Origin: Desulfobacteraceae bacterium UBA5623
Lineage (GTDB): Bacteria > Desulfobacterota > DSM-4660 > Desulfatiglandales > Desulfatiglandaceae
Reading direction: 5' to 3'
DNA: 5,036 bases
Assembly: GCA_002424495.1 (NCBI GenBank)
Contig: DIKH01000081.1
Span: 1 to 5,036 of the forward strand
A program made the position numbers and the translations under genes. Of the stretch, positions 1-5,036 are shown in pieces. The notes under the pieces were generated by a model, which was not told the DNA's origin, searched no databases, and saw only the letters and a list, made by a program, of their open reading frames with translations. Within the stretch, counting starts at the first letter, position 1; each line of letters opens with the position of its first letter.

Positions 1-4
1 TTCC

Positions 5-391
5 TTAACCGGACATTATTGATGTGATATACAAAATACTTTCAAGACTGAGTGGGGTGTTGTTTTGCAAAGATTTTTTTAAAACGGAATCAAGATCTTT
101 GCCGAACAAATATTCCATTGCAATAAAATATGAGCCTTCTAAGTTGCCGAAATCATATACATTGATTATGTTTTCATGTTGAAGCATCGCATCAAGCTTG
201 GCTTCGTCAATAAAATGATTAACGATCTCTTTGTTCGTGTTTAGATAAGGCAGTATCTTTTTGATAACTATAAGCTTTTCAAAGCCTTCTTCCCCACTTA
301 TTTTGGCTCTGTATACTTCAGCCATGCCGCCTGTCGCAATTTTGTTCAGCAGTGTGTATTTACCAAACTTTGATATTTGAAATGCATTCAT
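5..391 (-). CDS. Ser/Thr protein kinase, N-terminal part only; in-frame stop inside the kinase domain
   Basis: This is the N-terminal lobe of a bacterial Hanks-type (PknB-like) Ser/Thr kinase, which would phosphorylate proteins using ATP. Counting from the chosen start, the glycine-rich loop IATGGMAEVY lies at residues 18-27, the likely ATP-binding Lys is K44 in IVIKK, the helix-C Glu is E63 in FIDEAKL, and the hinge MEYLFGKDL covers 92-100. The frame ends at a TAA (5-7) after 128 residues, just where family members continue with the helix before the catalytic loop. The HRD loop, DFG motif and whole C-lobe are therefore absent, and the product could not be an active kinase. A nonsense change, a 1-base frameshift or a sequence error are all possible; only four bases lie beyond the stop. 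I chose the ATG at 389-391 because AGG lies 7 nt upstream. An ATG six codons earlier (407-409) has no well-spaced Shine-Dalgarno. The family call is firm; the meaning of the stop is not. Confidence 0.8.
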   Translation of the reverse strand: MNAFQISKFGKYTLLNKIATGGMAEVYRAKISGEEGFEKLIVIKKILPYLNTNKEIVNHFIDEAKLDAMLQHENIINVYDFGNLEGSYFIAMEYLFGKDLDSVLKKSLQNNTPLSLESILYITSIMSG

Positions 392-528
392 AAAAAAACC
401 TGATCTCATCTTCTGCCAAAAAAAACGTCATAAATTTGACTCTGATATCCAAAAGGGTGTACGAATTGCCGGAAGGACTCCAAGGATTCATCCTTTTGAC
501 TTCACCAAAAAAAATATCTTCTAAAAAC

Positions 529-553
529 CTATAACCTGTCAGATATGTTATAG
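529..553. repeat. Inverted repeat CTATAAC-N11-GTTATAG upstream of the kinase gene
   Basis: The two 7-base arms (529-535 and 547-553) are perfectly complementary and separated by 11 bases. This gives a 25-bp dyad whose arm centres are 18 bp apart, a size compatible with a dimeric regulator. One arm overlaps the -10 box of the weak promoter proposed at 547-575. The symmetry is seen directly; an operator role is inference, and short AT-rich dyads do arise by chance. Confidence 0.3.
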
Positions 554-575
554 TCGGGTATTAAAAAAGTCTTAA
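547..575 (-). promoter_or_regulatory. Weak candidate sigma70 promoter for the kinase gene
   Basis: Read on the minus strand, TTAAGA (570-575, 4 of 6 matches to TTGACA) is separated by 17 bases from TATAAC (547-552, 5 of 6 matches to TATAAT). Transcription would begin near 540 and leave a leader of about 150 nt before the kinase ATG, which is long. In AT-rich DNA a match of this quality is not rare. Confidence 0.22.
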
Positions 576-1019
576 ATGGTTTTGGATAAATCTCCCATGC
601 CGAGTTATTTTTGAACAAAATAAACGTTGAAACAGATTTTACCTTATAGTATAATATATTGTTATCATTATATTTTTCTAAAAAAGAAGAGCCCTTTTCT
701 CCTCGTTGGTATCGGATATCGGCTTATTGATAAAAAGAGCCGAGTCTCGTTTCACTTCTTAGGCCCTAATGTCCTAAAATGCGAGATCCGCCCATTGCTG
801 AACTATAATTTTCCACAGCATATTTTTTCAGAGAAGAGGATCAGATCGTTTCGTAAAGTAAACTTTTTCAAAATACATGCCATAGTAACTGATTTGAGGC
901 AAGAGGAGGGGGCTAGAGGACGTAGAAGCAAAAAATGTTGTTTGTGCCAGTTTAATTGTGTAAATTTTTTTGGATCTGTCATTGTAGCAAATGACAAAGG
1001 TTAAAACTTTCTATGGATG

Positions 1020-3200
1020 TCAATCCAGGCTTGAGACATACACCCCTTCCACCTGACATAAAAGCGCCTTGAATACTGGAAATCCTGAAACTGGATCACG
1101 GTTTTGGTCATCGGTTAAGAGGTTCACATTACTTTCTCTCCAGCCCTTGGTCTGAATCGGCGTTCCTCCACCCTGATTGACTTCAACCACACCGGAGAGG
1201 ATATCTTCGGTTACATGGGCCGTAAACAAAGCCTCTCCACGCGCTGTTTTCACCCGGACAGTATCGCCGGTGGAAATATTTCTTGGTCGTGCATCAGTAG
1301 GATGGATCAGCGCTCCGGCATTGGGTTGCAGTTTTATAAGCCCCGGGATATTCAAGTGCTGGCTCCTGAAGGTTGATCGGAGACGCGCCCCGGTGGTAAG
1401 GGTCAGAGGAAAGTCCTTAACCCTTTCCCTGTTTTCCGGACCTTCGGTCGCTGCCTCGTAGGCAGGAAATGGATCACATCCTGATTTTTCAATTATGGAA
1501 GATATGATTTCCCATTTGCCTGAAGGTGTGGCAAAGCCCGCTTTTCCATCCGGACGAAGTTTTCCGCTGAGCCATTTTCTTTCTTCATAGGGAGGATGCT
1601 CATCTTGATAAAGCGGAATCGGCCCTTGTTCGGAACGGCTCTTAAATGTGGAAAAATCAATGGGCAGGTCTTTGATCAGATACTCAACCATCCCATCTTC
1701 GGTCCGGGGATAATAGTGGCCGTATCCCAGCCTTTCCGCCAGTCGGGCGTAGATAAGATAGCTGCTCATGGATTCACCAACAGGTTCGATTATTTTCTTT
1801 CTGTATTGAATTGAAAATGGCGACGGGCCAACGTTCTGGTAGCAGTACAATGATGACATTTCATAGAAGGTGGTTGCGGGCAGGACAATATCCGCATAAC
1901 AGGCGTCCGCATTCAAAAATATATCCGCACACACAAGATAATCAAGGGCGGCAAGGGCCTTCCTGAAAAGCGTTGTATTCGGAAAACTGGTCAGGATCGA
2001 AGCACCGCCTATGAGCAGGAACCTGATCTTATAGGGATCGCCGTCCAGTACTGATCTGGGAAACTCCATGAAATGGGCGCCATTGGTCATCTGAAAACAT
2101 AAGGGATACTCATCCCTGCCGATAGGGATTGCATCTGTCGGCGCCTGAACATCAGGCTTTCTGAATGGAACGGGAAAGAGCATGTTAACACGCAGTCCGC
2201 CAACCACGTCAAAATGGCCTGTCAGGGCCCAGAGGGTCAGAAGCGAACGTGTGGTATGGACACCGATATTGGAATATTCCAGGCCCGTGTAATTTAAAAG
2301 TGTGGCCTTCTCAGTGGATGAAATCAGTTCCGCCAGTTTTATAATGGTGGCCTTTGGCACGCGTGTAATGGCTTCAACCCGTTCAGGGTTAAAGTCCTTA
2401 ACATATGCCTCCAACTTATCGAAGCCCAGGCAAAAATCCTCAGCGAATTCTTTGTTTACAGAGCCGGATCTCAGGCACTGTGACAAAATGCCGTAGATGA
2501 GGGCCATGTCAGTACCAGGCTGGATCGGCACCCATAGGTGGGCATCCTTTGCAATACTGGTTTTTATGGGATCAATGACAATAATCCTGGTCCCCCTCTT
2601 TTTTGCCTCCCTTAGTTTCACCATCTCCATTGGAGGGTTTTCAGAAAGTCTGGTTCCCCAGACAAAGATGACATCTGCATTTTCAACGTCGGAAACCAGC
2701 ATCCTCATCGGCATGCCGAAGGTAGAAACGGGGGCAAGCAGACCGTAGGAGATATAGCAAAGGCTTCCCACTGAAAATGCATTTGGGGAGCCAAGGGGCA
2801 TAAAGATTGAGTTTCCCACGGAAAACCCCTTTGTTTTTGCCGTAAACATGCGCCAGAGGGATTCTTCAAAGTTACCCCTCCCAAAAAACGAGGCAATGCA
2901 CTCTGCCCCATACTGCTCCTTGAGCTTAAATATCTTTGATGCGATTTCATCCAGGGCCTGATCCCATGAAACGGGCTCAAAATCCAGGCTGCCTTTGGGG
3001 CACTTCCTTTTCAGAGGCCTTGTTAATCGGTCCGGAGAGTAGATAATTTCCGGGGCATGCATCCCCCGCACACATGGTACCCCCCGGATGTGTCCCTTCC
3101 AGGGGAAAATTTTTGTGATCCGATCGTTTTCCAAAGTAATTTCTACACCACAGCCAAAAGGGCATATGCCGCAAATACCTTTTTCCATACGACCTGCCAT
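1020..3200 (-). CDS. Molybdopterin (Mo/W) oxidoreductase, DMSO-reductase family, orphan catalytic subunit
   Basis: A 726-residue catalytic subunit of the Mo/W-bis-pterin (DMSO-reductase) family. The N-terminal [4Fe-4S] motif is C10-x2-C13-x3-C17-x25-C43, followed by VRG. The region GSPNAFSVGSLCY (137-149) places C148, an ordinary TGC codon, as the probable metal ligand, as in the Cys-ligated branch (polysulfide/thiosulfate reductases, Nap) and unlike the Ser or Asp branches. GTDMALIYG (229-237), TGHFDVVGG (327-335) and the C-terminal dinucleotide-binding domain (about 598-715) complete the fold. There is no twin-arginine signal, so it is probably cytoplasmic. No iron-sulfur, membrane-anchor or chaperone subunit lies beside it. 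Length resembles acetylene hydratase, but that enzyme's catalytic Asp after the second cluster Cys is Pro14 here, which argues against that activity. The ATG at 3198-3200 has GAGGAG 10 nt upstream; a second ATG four codons in is possible. Substrate and electron partner are unknown. Confidence 0.93.
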   Translation of the reverse strand: MAGRMEKGICGICPFGCGVEITLENDRITKIFPWKGHIRGVPCVRGMHAPEIIYSPDRLTRPLKRKCPKGSLDFEPVSWDQALDEIASKIFKLKEQYGAECIASFFGRGNFEESLWRMFTAKTKGFSVGNSIFMPLGSPNAFSVGSLCYISYGLLAPVSTFGMPMRMLVSDVENADVIFVWGTRLSENPPMEMVKLREAKKRGTRIIVIDPIKTSIAKDAHLWVPIQPGTDMALIYGILSQCLRSGSVNKEFAEDFCLGFDKLEAYVKDFNPERVEAITRVPKATIIKLAELISSTEKATLLNYTGLEYSNIGVHTTRSLLTLWALTGHFDVVGGLRVNMLFPVPFRKPDVQAPTDAIPIGRDEYPLCFQMTNGAHFMEFPRSVLDGDPYKIRFLLIGGASILTSFPNTTLFRKALAALDYLVCADIFLNADACYADIVLPATTFYEMSSLYCYQNVGPSPFSIQYRKKIIEPVGESMSSYLIYARLAERLGYGHYYPRTEDGMVEYLIKDLPIDFSTFKSRSEQGPIPLYQDEHPPYEERKWLSGKLRPDGKAGFATPSGKWEIISSIIEKSGCDPFPAYEAATEGPENRERVKDFPLTLTTGARLRSTFRSQHLNIPGLIKLQPNAGALIHPTDARPRNISTGDTVRVKTARGEALFTAHVTEDILSGVVEVNQGGGTPIQTKGWRESNVNLLTDDQNRDPVSGFPVFKALLCQVEGVYVSSLD

Positions 3201-3210
3201 TTCTTAATTT

Positions 3211-3216
3211 CTCCTC
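3211..3216 (-). promoter_or_regulatory. Ribosome binding site of the oxidoreductase gene
   Basis: On the minus strand GAGGAG lies 10 nt before the ATG at 3198-3200. The match to the Shine-Dalgarno core is strong, and the spacing is at the long end of normal. It favours the first ATG over the one four codons downstream. Confidence 0.6.
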
Positions 3217-3261
3217 ATATAAATTAATTCTGTTTTAACTGCCCATAACAGTTGAATGCAT

Positions 3262-3290
3262 ATCATATTCGATTGAGGCTAAAAAGACAA
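3262..3290 (-). promoter_or_regulatory. Candidate sigma70 promoter of the oxidoreductase gene
   Basis: Read on the minus strand, TTGTCT (3285-3290, 4 of 6 matches) and TATGAT (3262-3267, 5 of 6 matches) are separated by exactly 17 bases. The predicted start is near 3255, giving a leader of about 55 nt before the ATG. An 11-bp palindrome, GACAA-C-TTGTC (3286-3296), overlaps the -35 box, and an overlapping exact TTGACA (3293-3298) is too far from the -10 to pair with it. Position and box quality make this the best promoter in the window, but it rests on sequence matching alone. Confidence 0.45.
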
Positions 3291-3432
3291 CTTGTCAACG
3301 GGGATCACAGAATGGGAGGCATCAGGAGGTTATATCGCGGCAATAAAGAGGATTTATGAGAATTTCAAAGCAATAGTAAAAAAAGGGGCACCCATTAAAA
3401 GGACCTCTGTCAAGAGAAAATAACACTCCATT

Positions 3433-3456
3433 GCAAGAAAAAATAGTTTTTCTTGC
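3433..3456. terminator. Perfect 10-bp hairpin, possible terminator downstream of yggU
   Basis: GCAAGAAAAA (3433-3442), loop ATAG, and TTTTTCTTGC (3447-3456) are perfectly complementary. On either strand the RNA would form a 10-bp stem with a 4-nt loop, five pairs mixed and five A-U. It lies about 210 nt past the yggU stop in the direction of transcription. The T-run is inside the stem rather than after it, so it is an atypical terminator; it could equally be an RNA stability element or chance. Confidence 0.3.
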
Positions 3457-3663
3457 GGATGTTCACGGTGATTTAACACCAATATGGATCAGCAGCCCCC
3501 TTACTTTTGCAGCAGTTTCTTTAGGTTATTGTGTCAGTGATATCTTCACCGCACCAGTCACCCATCAGGATTAAGGTTATAATATTTCGGGTTTGAATTG
3601 GGTTTTCCGGGGTGAGGTTTCTTAAGCATTCTTAACAAGGTTGACACAAAATGCCTTTTATTT

Positions 3664-3978
3664 TTAAACGCTCTTCGCCCCGGTATGGCACATCAAGATA
3701 TCGTCAAGACAACATCCACTGATCTTTAACATTTTTTCACTTGAATGTTCTCCGGAGATGATCTCGATATCCCTCTTCGGAATTCCTAATGTCTTGGCGA
3801 GCAACTGCACGAGCGCCTTATTGGCCTTGCCTTCAACAGGGGGTGCGGTCAATTTCACCCTCAAGACCCCTGCTTCATAACCAAGAATCTGATTTCTGGA
3901 AGCCCTTGGAAGTACCTTTATTTTTATTATGGTTTCACTTGCCACTGTTATTATGTCAGGACCGGCACGCTGACTCAA
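3664..3978 (-). CDS. yggU: YggU / DUF167 (UPF0235) family protein
   Basis: A 104-residue member of the small DUF167 family, a conserved single-domain protein of unknown biochemical function. The hallmark TAPPVEGKANKAL is at residues 44-56. It is preceded by the strand segment IKIKVLPRASRNQILG (18-33) and followed by LGIPKRDIEIISGEHSSEK (64-82), matching the family fold throughout. The last 16 or so residues (GCCLDDILMC and on) form a short, cysteine-bearing tail beyond the core. No ATG fits: the start is a TTG (3976-3978) two bases after the yggT TAG, with no clear Shine-Dalgarno, so translation is probably coupled to yggT. A GTG 11 codons in (3943-3945) is an alternative that still keeps the domain. 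The yggT-yggU pairing is a common arrangement and supports the call. It is probably cytoplasmic. Confidence 0.9.
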   Translation of the reverse strand: MSQRAGPDIITVASETIIKIKVLPRASRNQILGYEAGVLRVKLTAPPVEGKANKALVQLLAKTLGIPKRDIEIISGEHSSEKMLKISGCCLDDILMCHTGAKSV

Positions 3979-3980
3979 GA

Positions 3981-4274
3981 CTAAAGGCGTGAAGCCAATT
4001 GGATAAGACTCTGTACAAGGAAATTCTGCACGAAAATTATGGCAAGAATCACAATAATAGGGGAAAAATCAATGCCGCCAAGAATCGGCAGCCTGCGTCT
4101 TATTGGATAAAGCACCGGTTCAGTAACTGAGAGCAGGAATCGGACAATCGGATTGTAGGGATCAGGACTTACCCATGAAATAACCGCCCTGCCGATAATA
4201 AGCCACATATAGAGACTCAGGACGATATCAATCATCTTCGCCACTGCGATCAAAAAATTAGACACAACAAACAT
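3981..4274 (-). CDS. yggT: YggT family membrane protein
   Basis: A 97-residue inner-membrane protein of the YggT/YlmG family, linked in other organisms to cell-envelope and division-related functions, with no known enzymatic activity. It has a hydrophobic segment at about residues 5-34 and another at about 70-93. The conserved linker between them includes SWVSPDPYNPIVRFL (33-47) and TEPVLYPIRRRLP (51-63), followed by GGIDFSPIIVILAI (66-79), all family hallmarks. I chose the ATG at 4272-4274 because homologues begin at this MF(V/I)xxNF position. GAGG lies only 2 nt upstream, which is tight. A TTG four codons earlier (4284-4286) is possible but lacks a ribosome site. The gene begins about 41 nt after the RNase P RNA and runs directly into yggU. 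No separate promoter is evident, so read-through from rnpB is likely. Confidence 0.92.
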   Translation of the reverse strand: MFVVSNFLIAVAKMIDIVLSLYMWLIIGRAVISWVSPDPYNPIVRFLLSVTEPVLYPIRRRLPILGGIDFSPIIVILAIIFVQNFLVQSLIQLASRL

Positions 4275-4315
4275 TGCCTCAACCAATTCAACTGAGAGTG
4301 TTGACTTGTAAAATT

Positions 4316-4710
4316 ATGCCGGAGCAGCCCATAAGCCGGGTTCTGTTTCCCGATGCAGTCACCCGCAATCGGGACAATGACCATTCATCTAGTCCCGTTG
4401 TCACCAGCGGGATCAAGCGACCTACCCGGGAACTCAGGCGGACAACCCTCGAACGTCCCTCTATTTGGTCTTGCTCCAGGTGGGGTTTACCTAGCTCCTG
4501 CCGTCACCGGCAGGACTGGTGAGCTCTTACCTCGCCATTTCACCCTTACCGTGCCGGATATCGTCTATCTGACATGGCGGTATACTTTCTGTGGCACTTT
4601 CCTTCCCGTCACCGGGACTGGGAGTTACCCAGCACCTTGTCCTGCGGAGCCCGGACTTTCCTCTCCCCGCCAAAAAGACTGGGCAGCGGTCATTTGTTCT
4701 ACTCCGACAT
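4316..4710 (-). ncRNA. rnpB: RNase P RNA, bacterial class A
   Basis: This is the catalytic RNA of ribonuclease P, which removes 5' leaders from pre-tRNAs together with RnpA protein. In minus-strand order it shows the 5' P4 block GAGGAAAGUCCGGGCU (4648-4663), GUGCCACAGAAAGUAUACCGCC-type sequence (4576-4597), GGUAAGGGUGAAAUGGCGAG, GGAGCAAGACCAAAUA (4462-4476), the P15-loop CCCGGGUAGG (4421-4430), AGAUGAAUG and the 3' P4 strand ACAGAACCCGGCUUAUG (4330-4346). These match the known class A (E. coli-like) order. The ends were set by the P1 helix: AUGUCGGAGUAG at 4699-4710 pairs with CUGCUCCGGCAU at 4316-4327 over 12 bp with two G-U pairs. That gives about 395 nt; true ends may differ by a few bases. 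It starts 17 nt after the zinc-ribbon gene's stop. I find no good promoter in that gap, so its promoter may lie within the upstream coding region or be shared. Confidence 0.96.
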
Positions 4711-4727
4711 ACCTTCCCTTGATTTTT

Positions 4728-5036
4728 CTAATCCAGATATCTCTCGTCCTCTCCCCAATAAATCAGCCTCATACAGTGAGGGCAATTCATCAACTTATCG
4801 CCTCTCATCAGTTCATTAAATTTCTGGGGCGGGATACCCATATGACAAGCCTGACATACGCCTTTGATAACTGCGCTGACTCCAACCCCTTCTTTGTGGT
4901 TTCTGATGGAATCATATTGTCTTAATAAGGGCTCGTCAATTCTTTTGCAGATATCTGTCCTGTCATCTTCAAATTTCTGAAGATCATTTTTCAGCGCATC
5001 AAGCTCTATATTTAACGCCCTTTGATCTTCCTCATA
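4728..5036 (-). CDS. C4-type zinc-ribbon protein with N-terminal coiled coil, C-terminal part (runs off the window)
   Basis: The frame is open from the right edge to a TAG (4728-4730), giving the last 102 residues. The first 40 or so (for example ELDALKNDLQKFEDDR) are charged with spaced hydrophobics, fitting the end of a long coiled coil. The rest holds two zinc knuckles, C61-QA-C64 and C85-PH-C88 (window numbering), in the order KGVCQACHMGIPP, then LMNCPHCMRLIYW. This matches the PF02591 C4 zinc-ribbon family (which includes Helicobacter HP0958). Family proteins are about 240 residues, so a bit over half of the gene should lie outside the window. HP0958 acts in flagellar biogenesis and RpoN stability, but in this lineage the role is not established, and nucleic-acid or protein binding is only inferred. 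The stop is 17 nt before rnpB, so the genes may share a transcript. Confidence 0.88.
   Translation of the reverse strand, partial: YEEDQRALNIELDALKNDLQKFEDDRTDICKRIDEPLLRQYDSIRNHKEGVGVSAVIKGVCQACHMGIPPQKFNELMRGDKLMNCPHCMRLIYWGEDERYLD

Larger units (their letters stand above)
410..1019. other. AT-rich intergenic stretch without a supported gene
   Basis: About 610 bases between the oxidoreductase stop and the kinase start. It is clearly richer in A+T than the oxidoreductase gene. A plus-strand frame from a TTG at 627 to 1004 is open for 125 codons, but its translation is basic and low in recognisable motifs, it has no Shine-Dalgarno, and it runs opposite to every real gene here, so I do not call it. 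Small structures present: an inverted repeat at 529-553, a palindrome AAGGAT-TC-ATCCTT at 482-495, and a 7-bp hairpin at 977-996 just past the oxidoreductase stop. That hairpin is not followed by a T-run on the minus strand, so it is not a standard terminator. I see no tRNA, CRISPR or IS ends. Confidence 0.5.
3201..3663. other. Intergenic gap with two short open frames, possibly gene debris
   Basis: The 463 bases between the yggU stop and the oxidoreductase start carry no secure gene. Besides the promoter at 3262-3290 and the hairpin at 3433-3456, two plus-strand frames are open. One runs from a TTG at 3292 to a TAA at 3421-3423 (43 codons) and includes ITEWEASGGYIAAIKRIYEN. The other is open from 3380 to a TAA at 3572-3574; a TTG at 3431 would give 47 residues beginning MQEKIVFLADVHGDL, which resembles the first metal-binding motif of calcineurin-like phosphoesterases. 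The frames overlap at a run of seven A and four G (3379-3388). Neither has a Shine-Dalgarno, and both run opposite to all the neighbours. Open frames of this length are expected by chance, so I do not call a gene. Confidence 0.35.

Noticed and set aside
416..514. Two minus-strand T8-GG copies (416-425 and 505-514) each followed by a GAAG-containing stretch
   Set aside because: The similarity is mostly homopolymer and too short to count as a repeat.
867..882. Sigma54-like TGGCATG-N4-TTGAA on the minus strand
   Set aside because: The -12 element has GA instead of the near-invariant GC, and it sits about 450 bases from the nearest downstream gene.
627..1004. 125-codon plus-strand open frame starting with TTG
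   Set aside because: No ribosome site, no recognisable motif, very basic AT-rich translation, and opposite in direction to all real genes.
2705..3174. Two minus-strand open frames within the oxidoreductase gene (2705-2980 and 2977-3174)
   Set aside because: They are out-of-frame shadows of the 726-residue gene, which has continuous family motifs through this region.
1020..3200. Acetylene hydratase as the identity of the oxidoreductase
   Set aside because: Length and overall architecture fit, but the catalytic Asp following the second cluster cysteine is Pro14 here.
3641..3672. TTGACA on the plus strand near 3642
   Set aside because: At 17-bp spacing the -10 position reads TTAAAC, a poor match, and it would drive transcription antisense to yggU.
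4353..4925. 190-codon plus-strand open frame
   Set aside because: It lies opposite the RNase P RNA and the zinc-ribbon coding sequence, both firmly identified on the minus strand; the translation is proline- and serine-rich with no family resemblance.

Overview
The window reads as chromosomal DNA of an anaerobic Desulfobacterota-type bacterium (former Deltaproteobacteria). The evidence for this is a PknB/myxobacterial-style Ser/Thr kinase, a Mo/W-bis-pterin oxidoreductase of the DMSO-reductase family, and a YggT protein whose sequence looks typical of that group. The assignment is an inference from gene style, not from a marker gene. Every gene I can support lies on the minus strand, so transcription runs from right to left.

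From right to left: positions 4728-5036 hold the C-terminal 102 residues of a coiled-coil plus C4 zinc-ribbon protein (PF02591/HP0958-like), open at the window edge. Only 17 nt after its stop comes a complete class A RNase P RNA (rnpB, about 4316-4710). Its ends pair into a 12-bp P1 helix, and all the usual conserved blocks are visible. It is followed by yggT (membrane protein, 3981-4274) and by a yggU/DUF167 gene (3664-3978). The yggU gene begins with TTG 2 nt after the yggT stop, which suggests translational coupling.

Positions 3201-3663 form a gap with no secure gene. It contains a plausible sigma70 promoter for the next gene, an 11-bp palindrome on its -35 box, a perfect 10-bp hairpin, and two short open frames that may be gene debris. 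Positions 1020-3200 encode a 726-residue molybdopterin oxidoreductase with an N-terminal [4Fe-4S] motif and a likely Cys ligand to the metal. It has no Tat signal and no partner subunit nearby, so its substrate is unknown. Positions 410-1019 are AT-rich and noncoding as far as I can see, with an inverted repeat and a weak promoter upstream of the kinase gene. The kinase (5-391) stops in frame after its N-lobe and hinge region, before the catalytic loop, so it is either broken or affected by a sequence error at the window edge.

The rnpB-yggT-yggU block with the zinc-ribbon gene is housekeeping DNA. The oxidoreductase and the kinase look like independent units. I do not see a convincing new multi-gene system here. 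The points most worth checking are the orphan oxidoreductase, the truncated kinase and the gap at 3201-3663.
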